Assembly (NCBI RefSeq): GCF_022844445.1 | Contig: NZ_JALHLS010000001.1 | Span: forward strand, 62,001-126,000 | Direction: 5' to 3' | Source of the DNA: Hyphomonas sp. | GTDB lineage: Bacteria; Pseudomonadota; Alphaproteobacteria; Caulobacterales; Hyphomonadaceae | DNA: 64,000 nucleotides | Shown: positions 8,756 through 17,943 of the stretch, piece after piece | How the letters are laid out: each line of letters starts with the position of its first letter | How positions within the stretch are numbered: the stretch's first letter is position 1 | Made by a program: the position numbers and the translations under genes | The notes under the pieces: model-generated | Told to the model about the DNA's origin: nothing | The model's input: the letters and a program-made list of their open reading frames with translations, nothing else | Database searches by the model: none

Positions 8756-8789
8756 GTCAGCTTCCTGCGTTTGCGCGCAGGAAGCTGAC
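8756..8789. terminator. Long perfect inverted repeat at convergent gene ends
   Basis: Arms 8756-8769 and 8776-8789 are perfectly complementary over 14 bases with a 6-base loop. The repeat begins 9 bases past the barrel-protein stop and covers the last codons of the convergent amidotransferase gene. There is no T-run on either side, so it may stop or protect transcripts rather than act as a classical intrinsic terminator. Confidence 0.5.
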
Positions 8790-9479
8790 GATCCAGCCGG
8801 CCAGCAGGCGGCGGTCGCAGTCCCCGGCAAGGGAGGCGACCGCAGCATCTGCATCCTCCTCCCTGAGCGCGCCGCCACGCCGGGCAGCGTAGAGGGCGGC
8901 GGCGAAGTCCGGATCAAACTCCGGATGGCACTGGAAACTGATGGCGGGAAAGCCGCGATAGTCGAGGCCCGCATAAGGTGTGAAATCGGACTGTGCGATA
9001 ACGCTGGCTGTCGGCGGCAGTGCAACGACCTGATCTTGATGGCTTACCGCCACGCTGAGCGACGGCGGGCACGGCACCGCGCTCCAGTCCGGACACTGAA
9101 CAATCTCGTAGGTATGGCGGCCGACACCCCAGCCCTTGTCGGACTTGACGACCTTTCCGCCGAGGGCCTCGCCCATGATCTGGTGGCCGAAGCAGATCCC
9201 GACCTGCGGCGTGTTTGCGGCAGCGGCGCTGCGAATGAAGTCCGTGAGCGGACCTATCCAAGGCAAAGGATCGTACACGCCGGCGGGTGAGCCGGTATAG
9301 AGCACGGCTTCAAGCGTCGCGGGATCGGGCAGCGTTTCGCCCCGGGCAATCGAGACCGTCTCGCACGTGATCGCTGAATCAACACCGGCGAACATGCGGC
9401 GAAACATTTCTGGATAGTCGGGGAACCGGTCGCGGATGGCCACCGGCGCCAAGCCTGTCTCGATGATCGTGAGTTTCAT
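8757..9479 (-). CDS. Class I glutamine amidotransferase-like protein
   Basis: A 240-residue protein of the stand-alone GATase1/GMP-synthase-like group. The nucleophile elbow is QVGICFGHQIMGEALGG (cysteine near residue 95), and the catalytic His/Glu pair is in FQCHPEFDPDF (about residue 180). Such proteins hydrolyse glutamine or gamma-glutamyl amides in the cytosol; the acceptor here is unknown. Its start lies 8 bases after the ABC exporter stop, so it is probably the last gene of the minus-strand run that includes the metallo-beta-lactamase. Its 3' codons lie within a perfect 14-base inverted repeat. Confidence 0.9.
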   Translation of the reverse strand: MKLTIIETGLAPVAIRDRFPDYPEMFRRMFAGVDSAITCETVSIARGETLPDPATLEAVLYTGSPAGVYDPLPWIGPLTDFIRSAAAANTPQVGICFGHQIMGEALGGKVVKSDKGWGVGRHTYEIVQCPDWSAVPCPPSLSVAVSHQDQVVALPPTASVIAQSDFTPYAGLDYRGFPAISFQCHPEFDPDFAAALYAARRGGALREEDADAAVASLAGDCDRRLLAGWIVSFLRANAGS

Positions 9480-9487
9480 GCCCTGCC

Positions 9488-11350
9488 CTATTCTGCCGGG
9501 ACGTCTTCGGTTTCGCGCGGTTCCGGCTGGACTAGGAACCCGCCCGACTGGCGCGCCCAGAGATCGGCATAGAGGCCGCCGGACGCGACAAGTTCTTCGT
9601 GCGTGCCCTGCTCTATGATGCGGCCTTCGTCGAGCACGACGAGGCGGTCCATCGCAGCGATGGTGGACAAGCGGTGCGCGATGGCGATAACGGTCTTGCC
9701 TTCCATCAGCTCGAAGAGGTGTTCCTGGATCGCGGCTTCGACTTCTGAGTCGAGCGCGGAGGTGGCTTCGTCGAGGATCAGGATGGGCGCATCCTTTAGG
9801 AAAATGCGTGCAATGGCGATGCGCTGTCGCTGGCCGCCAGACAGCTTCACGCCGCGCTCGCCAACATGTGCGTCGAGGCCGCGGCGGCCTTTCGCATCTT
9901 CGAGAGCCTCCACAAAATCGTTGGCGGCCGCCTTGCGGATGGCGGTACGGATTTCGTCATCGGTGGCGCCTGGGCGGCCATAGGCGATGTTCTCGCGGAT
10001 CGAGCGGTGCAGGAGCGATGTGTCCTGCGTGACGACACCGATCTGTGCCCGGAGGGATTCTTGCGTGACCTTCGCAATGTCGTGCCCATCAACAACAATG
10101 CGGCCGCTTTCCGCGTCGTAGAAGCGCAGCAGAAGGTTTGTGAGCGTCGTCTTGCCCGCGCCGGAGCGGCCGACGAGGCCGATCTTTTCGCCGGGGCGGA
10201 TGGCTAGAGAGAGATTCTCGATGACGCCTTCGCCCTTGCCATAGTGAAAGGCTACCGATTCGAACCGCACGTCGCCTTTTACGCGCGGCAGAGCAGCGGC
10301 GTCCGGCGCATCGACCACGGCGACCGGTTTGTCCAGCATGGCCATACCGTCATAGACAATACCGATATTCTCGAAGAGACCAGCGACTTCCCACATGATC
10401 CACTGCGACATGGCTTTCATGCGCAGCGCGAGGCCGACGGCGACAGCGACCGCACCCGCACCGACAACATTACCGGTCCACAGGAGAATGCCAGAGGCGG
10501 CGATGAGGAAAACGAGCAGCGAGTTGTTCAGGTAAACGATAACATTGAAGCCGGTGACGAGGCGCATCTGGCCGTGCACGGTATCGAGGAAACCGGACAT
10601 CGAGTCCCTAGCGTAGGATTCCTCCCGGCCGGAATGGGCAAAGAGCTTGACCGTCTGGATGTTCGTGTACGAATCAACGATGCGCCCGGTCATGATCGAG
10701 CGCGCGTCGGCCTGCTTTTCGGCGATCCTGCCGAGCCTGGGCACGAAGTACCAGAGGAGGCAGGCATAAACCGCAAGCCAGAGGACGAGCGGCGCAGCAA
10801 GGCGCCAGTCGGCCGAGCCGATGAGCGCAAGCGCCGAGAAGAAATAGACAAGGACGAAGACGAAGACGTCCAGAATTTTCATTACGACTTCGCGCACGGA
10901 CAGCGCCGTCTGCATGACTTTCGTTGCGACGCGGCCGGCGAACTCGTTACCGAAGAAACCCATCGACTGGCCGAGCATTTGCCGGTGCATGCGCCAGCGC
11001 GCACTCATCGGCACATTGCCCATCAGGCCCTGATAGACGATCAGTCCCTGGAGGAGCGTTGCGAGCGGCAGGCCGATCAGCAGGATACCCGCCATCAGCG
11101 CGAGTCGGCCTCCTTCCCGCTCGAAGAATCCTTCGCGCTCAGCGGTGGCCAGCCAGTCGACGATGCCGCCGAGAAAGCCGAACAGGGCGACTTCGCCCAC
11201 AGCAATCAGCGCCGTGAATATCGACATGGCGATCAGCCAGGGGGCGGCATCCTTGATGTAATGCCACACAAACGCGCGCAAGCCCTTCGGCGGAACGCCG
11301 GGGCGGGTTTCCGGAAACGGATCAATACGGGTTTCGAACAAGCGGAACAT
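9488..11350 (-). CDS. ABC exporter, fused permease-ATPase half transporter (MsbA/multidrug type)
   Basis: About 620 residues. The N-terminal membrane domain (about residues 30-330) has six helices. The ATPase domain has Walker A GRSGAGKTT (about residue 393), the Q-loop in GVVTQDTSLLHRSI, the signature LSGGQRQRIAIARI (about residue 503), Walker B ILILDEATSALDSE and the H-loop AIAHRLSTI. It acts as a homodimer exporting lipids, peptides or drugs from the inner leaflet; the substrate is unknown. The ATG at 11350 (MFRLFETR) is preferred over a TTG ten codons upstream, although neither has a clear ribosome site. It lies 50 bases after the metallo-beta-lactamase and 8 before the amidotransferase. 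Confidence 0.92.
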   Translation of the reverse strand: MFRLFETRIDPFPETRPGVPPKGLRAFVWHYIKDAAPWLIAMSIFTALIAVGEVALFGFLGGIVDWLATAEREGFFEREGGRLALMAGILLIGLPLATLLQGLIVYQGLMGNVPMSARWRMHRQMLGQSMGFFGNEFAGRVATKVMQTALSVREVVMKILDVFVFVLVYFFSALALIGSADWRLAAPLVLWLAVYACLLWYFVPRLGRIAEKQADARSIMTGRIVDSYTNIQTVKLFAHSGREESYARDSMSGFLDTVHGQMRLVTGFNVIVYLNNSLLVFLIAASGILLWTGNVVGAGAVAVAVGLALRMKAMSQWIMWEVAGLFENIGIVYDGMAMLDKPVAVVDAPDAAALPRVKGDVRFESVAFHYGKGEGVIENLSLAIRPGEKIGLVGRSGAGKTTLTNLLLRFYDAESGRIVVDGHDIAKVTQESLRAQIGVVTQDTSLLHRSIRENIAYGRPGATDDEIRTAIRKAAANDFVEALEDAKGRRGLDAHVGERGVKLSGGQRQRIAIARIFLKDAPILILDEATSALDSEVEAAIQEHLFELMEGKTVIAIAHRLSTIAAMDRLVVLDEGRIIEQGTHEELVASGGLYADLWARQSGGFLVQPEPRETEDVPAE

Positions 11351-11400
11351 ACGCCGCACATGTGGCGCAGGGTGCGGCAAAGAACAAGATGGCCGGGGGA

Positions 11401-12357
11401 TCAGCGCGCCATGTCTTCTTCCATGGCGAGCTGCGTTTCGAACGCCGCTTCCATTGCAGTGTTGAAGGCCTGCAATTCCTCGGCATCCACGAAGGCATTG
11501 GCATCACCGGCGGCGAGGCGCGCGCGCTTTTCGGCGAGGCCAAAGAAGTTGTCGTGGTTGGCGAGGAAGATGTCTGCCTCAAGCGTGCGGACCTTCTCGA
11601 AAGTGGCGCGATAGCTGTCGATCATGCCGGGATAGGATTCCGGCACCAGCCTCTGCCCAGCGACGGTTGAGCTGCAGTGCAGGAAGGCCGTATGCGCGGC
11701 GCCGTCTACGCCGGCGACCGGCAAGGACCACGAGGTGCACCCCGGCGTGTGGCCGGGCGTAAGGTGAGCGGTCAGTATGACGCCGCCGAGGCTGAGCGTT
11801 TCGCCATCATCGATGATTTGGTCGACACGCACGGGCGGAAATTTCATGCCCTTGGAGGGGCCATAGAAAACATCTCCGGCCTCAAGGATCGGCGTGTCGG
11901 CGGCGCTGGCGACCATGATTGCGCCCGTGGCGCGCTTCAGGGCGGCGAGGCCGCCAGCATGGTCGATATGGGCGTGTGAGTTCAGCAGGTATTTCACGTC
12001 AGCCGGATCGAAGCCGAGGGCGCGGATGTTCTCGAGGATCAAAGGCGCAGATTGCGGAACGATGCCGTCCACGAGGAAGTGGCCATCCGGCGTGGTGACA
12101 AGATAGGCGCCGACCGTCTTCGAGCCGACATAGTGTATGTTGCCGATGACCTTGAACGGGGCAGAGGGCGCGTTCCATTCCATACTGGCCGCCGTCGGCT
12201 CCAGCGGCGCGGTGATGGAGGCGTCGATCTCGGCATCGCTGGCGAGGGGTGGCTGTACTACGGCAGCTGGCAGCGGCGCTTCGAGCCCGAGGTCTGCCGC
12301 AGGCGCGGCGCAGGCAGCCAGCAGGAGCGCGGCCGGCGCGGTAAAGGACAAACGCAT
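11401..12357 (-). CDS. Subclass B3 metallo-beta-lactamase (CAU-1-like), putative lipoprotein
   Basis: A 318-residue protein. The metal-ligand motif NSHAHIDHAGGL (about residues 125-136) gives H116/H118/D120/H121 of B3 numbering. LTPGHTPGCTSW (about residue 201) gives H196, and ANHDNFF (about residue 265) gives H263. This set, with no cysteine ligand at 221, is diagnostic of B3 rather than B1/B2, and the text resembles the Caulobacter CAU-1 enzyme. The N-terminus has a short hydrophobic stretch ending LLLAAC, a lipobox, so the protein may be lipid-anchored in the periplasm. It would hydrolyse beta-lactams including carbapenems, or act on another lactone/lactam. It lies 15 bases downstream of the DUF885 gene and upstream of the ABC exporter. 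Confidence 0.88.
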   Translation of the reverse strand: MRLSFTAPAALLLAACAAPAADLGLEAPLPAAVVQPPLASDAEIDASITAPLEPTAASMEWNAPSAPFKVIGNIHYVGSKTVGAYLVTTPDGHFLVDGIVPQSAPLILENIRALGFDPADVKYLLNSHAHIDHAGGLAALKRATGAIMVASAADTPILEAGDVFYGPSKGMKFPPVRVDQIIDDGETLSLGGVILTAHLTPGHTPGCTSWSLPVAGVDGAAHTAFLHCSSTVAGQRLVPESYPGMIDSYRATFEKVRTLEADIFLANHDNFFGLAEKRARLAAGDANAFVDAEELQAFNTAMEAAFETQLAMEEDMAR

Positions 12358-12372
12358 CGGAATCTCTCGGGA

Positions 12373-14094
12373 CTAGGGTTTCGGGTAGGAGGCGACCCAG
12401 GCTTTCACCTGCGCTTCGAGCACATCGAGTGGCACGGCGCCTTGGCCGAGGACGACATCATGGAACTCGCGGATGTCGAAACGTTCACCGAGCGCGCCTT
12501 CCGCTTCCGCGCGCAGGCCGCTGATCTTCAGTTCGCCGATCTTGTAGGCGGTCGCCTGCCCCGGCCAGCCGATATAGCGGGTAACTTCGGTCTTGATGTT
12601 GAGGGGCGAGAGGGCCGAGTTCTCGATGAAGCAGGCCTCGGCCTGTTCGCGCGTCCAGCCATACCAGTGCAGGCCCGTATCGGCGACGAGGCGGCAGGCG
12701 CGCCACATCTCGTAGGACAGCGCACCGAAGCGTTCATAGGGCGTCTGGTAGATTCCGGCCTCTCCGGCGATGCGCTCGGCATAGAGCCCCCAGCCTTCGC
12801 CGAAGGCGGTGGCGTAGTACTCCTGCCGGAAGCGGGGCTGGCCGGACATTTCCTGCGCAAGGGCGATCTGAAGGTGGTGGCCGGGGACGGCTTCGTGGGC
12901 GGATAGCGAAGGAAGTTCGTAAAGTGGACGCTGCTCCAGCGCATAAGTGTTGACGAGGTAGCTACCCTGGCGGCCTTCAGCGGGGTCGCCCTGTGCGTAC
13001 CGGCCCGTGGTGTAGCCGGGGGCGATGGAAAGCGGGACCGGGTCAACCGTGTAGCCAAGCTTCGGCAGTTGATTGAACCAGAGCGGCAGGATGGCGTCGA
13101 TCCGGCCGGTGATTTCCTTTGCCTTGTCCATCAGTTCGGTATCGGTTTGTGCATAGAATTGCGGATCAGTGCGCAGAAAGGACTGGAACTCGGCAAAGGT
13201 GCCTGCGAATCCCGTTTCCGCCATCACGCCGTGCATTTCAGCGCGGATGCGGGCGACTTCGTCCAGGCCGATGGCATGGATGTCCTCGGGGGAGTAGCCG
13301 GCGCCGGCGGTATGGGCATCGACCGCCGCCGCGTAGGCCTCGCGGCCGCCGGGCAGCGCAGCGATGCCAGCTTCGCGGCGAACGGCCGGGGCATAGGTCA
13401 TATCGATGAAGCGTGCAGTGTCCCGGTAGGCCTGAATGGCATTGGCAACAGCGATGAGGCCGTCTGCCTTGAGGCGGGCGGCGGTGGCGGGCGGGATCGT
13501 ATCCGGCAGGGAAAGGAACGGGGCGTACAGGTCGCTGGTGGCCGGATCTTCGACGATCTGGGCGGCGATCTGCTCGCGCATGGTGGCGAGCGGGTCCCTG
13601 TGCGCGGTCCAGCCGGTGGTAATGCCACGCGCCATATTGATGCGGTTCTCGGCAAAGAAGCGGGGTACATCATTCAGCCTTTGGACCCAGGCATCAGCAT
13701 CTGCCTCGGTCCTGATTCTAAGGCGCAGGGCAGCGAAAACCGGCGCGGCGTTGAAGCCCCAGTCGCCCGTGAATGGGATGCGGGCAGTATCGAGCGCGTC
13801 GGCGGTAACCTCGTCAGTGAGCAGGCGCGTCAGGATCGCCGCATCTATGGCGCGGGCGGTGCCGGAGGCCTCAATCTCTTCCAGAAGGGCGCGGGCTTCG
13901 TCGGCGCGGGCCGACACATCGCGCGGACGCACACGGCCCCAGCCTGTCGGTGCAGTGCCGGCGGCGCGGGCCGCCTCCCCCGGATCGCTGGCCAGCGCGA
14001 AGGATTCGTAGGCCTCGATCAGGGGATCGAGAGGGTCTGCAAAGGCAGGCGCAGAGAGCGCCAGGATGCCTGCCGCGAGGACAGCCAGTTTCAT
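12373..14094 (-). CDS. DUF885 family periplasmic protein, probable zinc metallopeptidase
   Basis: 573 residues with a Sec signal peptide (MKLAVLAAGILALSAPAFAD). The motif HEAVPGHHLQ (about residue 400) is the HExxxGHH zinc-site signature of the DUF885 family, whose fold is related to M2/M32-type peptidases. The C-terminal RYIGWPGQATAYKIGE is also a family signature. The start at 14094 has a purine-rich GAAGAGAG upstream; a longer frame to 14157 would add 21 residues before the signal peptide. It is the first gene of the minus-strand run with the beta-lactamase, and diverges from sdhC across a 93-base promoter region. A distant paralogue lies at 53372-55246. Confidence 0.88.
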   Translation of the reverse strand: MKLAVLAAGILALSAPAFADPLDPLIEAYESFALASDPGEAARAAGTAPTGWGRVRPRDVSARADEARALLEEIEASGTARAIDAAILTRLLTDEVTADALDTARIPFTGDWGFNAAPVFAALRLRIRTEADADAWVQRLNDVPRFFAENRINMARGITTGWTAHRDPLATMREQIAAQIVEDPATSDLYAPFLSLPDTIPPATAARLKADGLIAVANAIQAYRDTARFIDMTYAPAVRREAGIAALPGGREAYAAAVDAHTAGAGYSPEDIHAIGLDEVARIRAEMHGVMAETGFAGTFAEFQSFLRTDPQFYAQTDTELMDKAKEITGRIDAILPLWFNQLPKLGYTVDPVPLSIAPGYTTGRYAQGDPAEGRQGSYLVNTYALEQRPLYELPSLSAHEAVPGHHLQIALAQEMSGQPRFRQEYYATAFGEGWGLYAERIAGEAGIYQTPYERFGALSYEMWRACRLVADTGLHWYGWTREQAEACFIENSALSPLNIKTEVTRYIGWPGQATAYKIGELKISGLRAEAEGALGERFDIREFHDVVLGQGAVPLDVLEAQVKAWVASYPKP

Positions 14095-14187
14095 ATTGTC
14101 ACTCTCTTCCCTCGTTGCGTTGACACGAACATAGAGGCGCCTAGAAGGCGAGGCCAAGTGTTTTCACGGCGCGCAAGGAACCACTTC

Positions 14188-14586
14188 ATGTCCGGCACTC
14201 CGAAGGCTGATTCGCGGCCTCTGTCCCCTCACCTGCAGGTCTGGCGTTTCCACGCCACGATGGCCGCTTCGATCACCCACCGTTTCACCGGCATGGGTCT
14301 ATATGGCGGCACGCTGCTGATCACGGCCTGGCTGATCGCACTGGCCAACGGGCCTGACGCGTACAACACCGTCGAAGCGATCGCCTTCTCAATCCCCGGG
14401 CAGATTCTGCTGTTCCTCTGGGCCTTCGCGGTTCTTTTCCACTTTGCCAACGGGATCCGCCATCTGATCTGGGACGGGCCCGGCCTCGGCTTCAATCCGA
14501 AGGTCGCCAGCCAGATCTCGATCTTCAACTACGTGTTCGCGCTGGTCGGGGCTGTTGCCCTGATGGCAGCTGCAATCCTGTCCTGA
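14188..14586 (+). CDS. sdhC: Succinate dehydrogenase cytochrome b556 subunit
   Basis: 132 residues and three membrane helices. RPLSPHLQVWRF near residue 12 and SITHRFTGMGLYGG (about residues 30-43) are the quinone-site and helix-I signatures, and HFANGIRHLIWD (about residues 85-96) holds the heme-ligand histidine region. It anchors SDH in the inner membrane and passes electrons to ubiquinone. AAGGA lies 8 bases before the ATG. The start at 14188 is the family start; the long frame open upstream is antisense to the DUF885 gene. It is the first gene of sdhCDAB, 10 bases before sdhD. Confidence 0.95.
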   Translation: MSGTPKADSRPLSPHLQVWRFHATMAASITHRFTGMGLYGGTLLITAWLIALANGPDAYNTVEAIAFSIPGQILLFLWAFAVLFHFANGIRHLIWDGPGLGFNPKVASQISIFNYVFALVGAVALMAAAILS

Positions 14587-14596
14587 GGCCGGCGCC

Positions 14597-14986
14597 ATGT
14601 CCGACAAACCTTTCGTCAGCCCGATCAAGACCACCCGCGGCCTTGGCGCGTCCAAAACCGGCACCAGCCACCACATGCGCCAGCGCGTGTCCGCACTTGC
14701 GCTCATCGTGCTGGTGCCGTGGTTCCTGTTCTCGGTCATGAAAGCCGCGCTCGGCGGCTATGCAGATGCGCTGGCCTGGGTGTCCTCGCCAGTGAACGCG
14801 ACGCTGCTGCTGCTGACAGCCGGCGCGGCCTTCTACCACATGCGCCTCGGTATGCAGGCGGTCATCGAAGACTACATTGGAAAGCCGGGCACCCGTGCGG
14901 CGCTCCTGATCCTCAACACGTTCTTTGCCGCCGGCCTGTTTGCCGTCGTGGTGATGTCGGTGCTGCGGATCTGGACCGGACGCTGA
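14597..14986 (+). CDS. sdhD: Succinate dehydrogenase hydrophobic membrane anchor subunit
   Basis: 129 residues with three membrane helices. [22 protein letters not shown] near the N-terminus precedes helix I, and [16 protein letters not shown] (about residues 77-92) carries the histidine/aspartate-containing helix II typical of alphaproteobacterial SdhD. It forms the quinone pocket with SdhC. Spacing to sdhA is 26 bases, with GGCAGG before the sdhA start. Confidence 0.94.
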   Translation: MSDKPFVSPIKTTRGLGASKTGTSHHMRQRVSALALIVLVPWFLFSVMKAALGGYADALAWVSSPVNATLLLLTAGAAFYHMRLGMQAVIEDYIGKPGTRAALLILNTFFAAGLFAVVVMSVLRIWTGR

Positions 14987-15012
14987 AGCCCAGGGCGAAA
15001 GACAGGCAGGAC

Positions 15013-16800
15013 ATGAGCACCTATAACTGGATCGATCACACCTACGACGTCGTTGTTGTCGGCGCCGGCGGATCGGGGCTGCGCGCCGCGCTCGGCGCCG
15101 CCCAGGCAGGCCTGCGTACGGCCTGCATCACCAAGGTTTTCCCGACCCGCTCGCACACCGTGGCAGCGCAGGGCGGCATTGCCGCCTCTCTCGGCAACAT
15201 GTCCGAGGACAGCTGGAAATGGCACATGTACGACACCGTCAAGGGCTCCGACTGGCTCGGTGACCAGGACGCGATCGAGTATCTTGTGCGCAACGCGCCG
15301 GCCGCCGTGTATGAACTCGAACACTGGGGTATGCCCTTCTCCCGCACGGAAGAAGGCAAGATCTACCAGCGCGCCTTCGGCGGCATGACCCGCGAGTATG
15401 GCAAGGGCCCTGTGCAGCGCACCTGCGCCGCCGCCGACCGCACTGGTCACGCCATGTTGCACACCCTCTACGGCCAGTGCGTGCGCGAAGAGACAGAGTT
15501 CTTCATTGAGTATTTCGCACTCGACCTGATCATGGACGAAGACGGCGTCTGCCGGGGCGTCACCGCTTGGAAGCTTGATGACGGCACGCTGCATCGTTTC
15601 CGCGCGCAGAAGACAATCCTCGCTACAGGCGGGTATGGCCGCGCCTACTTCTCCTGCACCTCGGCCCACACCTGCACGGGCGATGGCAATGCTATGGTAC
15701 TGCGGGCCGGCCTGCCGCTGCAGGACATGGAATTCGTACAGTTCCATCCGACCGGCATCTACGGCTCGGGATGCCTGATCACTGAGGGCGCCCGCGGCGA
15801 AGGCGGCTATCTGACAAACTCAGAGGGCGAACGGTTCATGGAGCGCTATGCGCCCTCCGCAAAAGACCTTGCCTCGCGCGATGTCGTCTCACGCGCGATG
15901 ACGATGGAAATCCGCGAAGGCCGCGGTGTAGGCCCCGAGAAAGACCACATCTACCTGCACCTCAACCACCTCTCCCCCGAAGCGCTGCATGAGCGCCTAC
16001 CGGGCATCTCCGAGACGGCGAAGATCTTTGCCGGCGTGGACGTAACCAAGGAGCCGATCCCCGTTCTGCCGACGGTGCACTACAACATGGGCGGCATCCC
16101 CACGAACTTCCACGGTGAAGTACTGACCAAGAAGGGCGGCGACCCGGATTCGGTCGTACCCGGACTGATGGCCGTGGGCGAAGCCGCCTGTGTGTCCGTA
16201 CACGGCGCAAACCGCCTCGGTTCCAACTCACTGATCGACCTGGTCGTGTTCGGCCGTGCGGCTGGCCTGCGCTGCGGCGCAACGACGGAAGCCGGCGCGC
16301 GTCAGCCGGACCTGCCCACGAAGGCAACCGATGCGCACATCGCCCGCTTCGACAGGATGCGCAATGCGACCGGCGGCGAGCCGGTGGCAAAGCTGCGCCT
16401 CGAGATGCAGAAGGCCATGCAGTCCAACTGCGCCGTTTTCCGCACGGGCTCTGTGCTGAAGGACGGCGTCAGCGCCATCGAAGATGTCTACAAAAAGGTC
16501 CCGGCCCTGGACGTGAAGGACCGCGGCATGGTCTGGAACACAGACCTGGTGGAAGCACTCGAGTTCGACAACCTGATCTGCCAGGCTGCCGTGACTGTGA
16601 ACTCCGCCGCCAACCGTGAAGAGAGCCGCGGCGCACATGCGCGCGAGGACTTCGCCGACCGCAACGACACGAACTGGATGAAGCACACGCTCGCCTGGGT
16701 CGATGGCGCCGGCAAGGTGACCATCGATTACCGCCCTGTGCACGAATACACGCTGTCCAACGACATAGGGTATATCGAGCCGAAAGCGCGGGTGTACTGA
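15013..16800 (+). CDS. sdhA: Succinate dehydrogenase flavoprotein subunit
   Basis: 595 residues, the normal length. [19 protein letters not shown] is the FAD dinucleotide motif. [15 protein letters not shown] (about residue 47) contains the histidine that binds FAD covalently. [23 protein letters not shown] (about residues 240-262) and an arginine in SRDVVSRAM form the succinate site. The start [12 protein letters not shown] at 15013 is the family N-terminus; the same frame is open upstream through sdhD but that part is a shadow. It oxidises succinate to fumarate in the TCA cycle on the cytoplasmic face of complex II. A small unknown ORF separates it from sdhB. Confidence 0.98.
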   Translation: MSTYNWIDHTYDVVVVGAGGSGLRAALGAAQAGLRTACITKVFPTRSHTVAAQGGIAASLGNMSEDSWKWHMYDTVKGSDWLGDQDAIEYLVRNAPAAVYELEHWGMPFSRTEEGKIYQRAFGGMTREYGKGPVQRTCAAADRTGHAMLHTLYGQCVREETEFFIEYFALDLIMDEDGVCRGVTAWKLDDGTLHRFRAQKTILATGGYGRAYFSCTSAHTCTGDGNAMVLRAGLPLQDMEFVQFHPTGIYGSGCLITEGARGEGGYLTNSEGERFMERYAPSAKDLASRDVVSRAMTMEIREGRGVGPEKDHIYLHLNHLSPEALHERLPGISETAKIFAGVDVTKEPIPVLPTVHYNMGGIPTNFHGEVLTKKGGDPDSVVPGLMAVGEAACVSVHGANRLGSNSLIDLVVFGRAAGLRCGATTEAGARQPDLPTKATDAHIARFDRMRNATGGEPVAKLRLEMQKAMQSNCAVFRTGSVLKDGVSAIEDVYKKVPALDVKDRGMVWNTDLVEALEFDNLICQAAVTVNSAANREESRGAHAREDFADRNDTNWMKHTLAWVDGAGKVTIDYRPVHEYTLSNDIGYIEPKARVY

Positions 16801-16833
16801 TCAATCAGGTGTCTTCAGGTGTGGAGGGGGGGG

Positions 16834-17130
16834 ATGAGTGAATACAAATCCGTCTGGGTTCGCACCGGAAGGCAGAAGAAGGAAGAAAAGAAACTGCTCG
16901 GCCGGGGCAAGAAACTGGTCGACGATCCGCACCAGGCGGACATCGCCGACCTCGCCGCCCAGATCGAGACTGCGTGCAATACGCTGCATGAAGAAGGCTA
17001 TGACGTGATTTCGATACTCCCCTCCGTAGGCGGCCATTCGGAAAAGGGCGCCGTCAATCAGGGCGGCTATGGCTTCGGATTCAGCATCTCCGATGGCGCG
17101 GTGATCACTGCCCGCCGCCGCCCCGTTTAA
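16834..17130 (+). CDS. Small conserved-looking protein of unknown function between sdhA and sdhB
   Basis: 98 residues, soluble and rich in charged residues. The N-terminus has SVWVRTGRQKKEEKKLLGRGKKL (strongly basic); the middle, ADLAAQIETACNTLHEEGYDVISILP, looks like an amphipathic helix followed by a strand; the end GYGFGFSISDGAVITARRR looks like strands. I do not recognise a family; the size and E-GYDVISI pattern resemble small alpha/beta proteins. GGAGG lies 6 bases before the ATG at 16834, better than the GTG five codons upstream. Codon use resembles its neighbours, and the position 33 bases after sdhA and 24 before sdhB makes it part of the sdh transcript. An SDH assembly or accessory role is possible but unproven. 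Confidence 0.8.
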   Translation: MSEYKSVWVRTGRQKKEEKKLLGRGKKLVDDPHQADIADLAAQIETACNTLHEEGYDVISILPSVGGHSEKGAVNQGGYGFGFSISDGAVITARRRPV

Positions 17131-17154
17131 CATAAAGACTTCCAGGACGAGACC

Positions 17155-17937
17155 ATGGTTCAGCTGACCCTTCCCCAGAATTCCAAAGTCCAGAAGGGCA
17201 AGACCTGGCCCAAGCCGCAGGGCGCGACGAACCTGCGCGAGTTCCGCATCTATCGCTACAGCCCCGAGGAAAAGGGCAACCCGCGCTGGGACACCTACTG
17301 GGTAGATATGGACAAGGCGGGGACGATGATTCTGGACGTCCTGTTCTACATCAAGAACACCATCGACCCGACGCTGGCCTTCCGCCGCTCGTGCCGCGAG
17401 GGCGTTTGCGGCTCCTGCGCGATGAACATTGCCGGGCGCAACACGATCGCCTGCACCAAGGGCTTCGACGATCTGCCGGGCGGCGTGATCTCCATCAGCC
17501 CATTGCCTCACCTGCCGGTGATCCGCGACCTGATCCCGGACCTGACGAACTTCTACGCTCAGCATGCGTATGTGCAGCCCTACCTTAAGACCGATAGTCC
17601 GACCCCGGAGAAAGAGTGGCGCCAGTCCGAAGAGGACCGCACCAAACTCGACGGCCTTTATGAGTGCATCCTGTGCGCTTCGTGCTCGACCTCCTGCCCG
17701 TCCTATTGGTGGAACGGCGAGAAATACCTCGGCCCGGCAGCGCTGCTGCAGGCTTACCGCTGGCTGATCGACAGTCGCGACGAGGCAACTGGCGAACGGC
17801 TCGACGATCTCGAGGATCCGTTCAAACTGTACCGTTGCCACACGATCATGAACTGCGCGCAGGTCTGCCCGAAGGGCCTCAACCCGGCGCAGGCAATCGC
17901 GAAGATCAAGCACATGATGGTCGAGCGGGTTTCGTAG
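17155..17937 (+). CDS. sdhB: Succinate dehydrogenase iron-sulfur subunit
   Basis: 260 residues. The three cluster motifs are intact: [14 protein letters not shown] with a fourth cysteine in TIAC for [2Fe-2S] (about residues 79-102), [16 protein letters not shown] for [4Fe-4S] (about residue 172), and [17 protein letters not shown] for [3Fe-4S] (about residue 230). It transfers electrons from SdhA flavin to ubiquinone. The ATG at 17155 gives the typical alphaproteobacterial N-terminus [12 protein letters not shown]. Its stop is 6 bases from the convergent purA stop; no terminator hairpin is seen between them. Confidence 0.98.
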   Translation: MVQLTLPQNSKVQKGKTWPKPQGATNLREFRIYRYSPEEKGNPRWDTYWVDMDKAGTMILDVLFYIKNTIDPTLAFRRSCREGVCGSCAMNIAGRNTIACTKGFDDLPGGVISISPLPHLPVIRDLIPDLTNFYAQHAYVQPYLKTDSPTPEKEWRQSEEDRTKLDGLYECILCASCSTSCPSYWWNGEKYLGPAALLQAYRWLIDSRDEATGERLDDLEDPFKLYRCHTIMNCAQVCPKGLNPAQAIAKIKHMMVERVS

Positions 17938-17943
17938 CCGAAA

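Noticed and set aside
10244-11614. Plus-strand open frame of about 456 codons
   Set aside because: It is antisense to the ABC exporter and beta-lactamase, has compositionally biased Arg/Glu/His-rich text and no family pattern; such long shadows are common in GC-rich DNA.
13069-14586. Long N-terminal extension of sdhC
   Set aside because: The upstream 370 codons are antisense to DUF885; the ATG at 14188 with AAGGA gives the family N-terminus.
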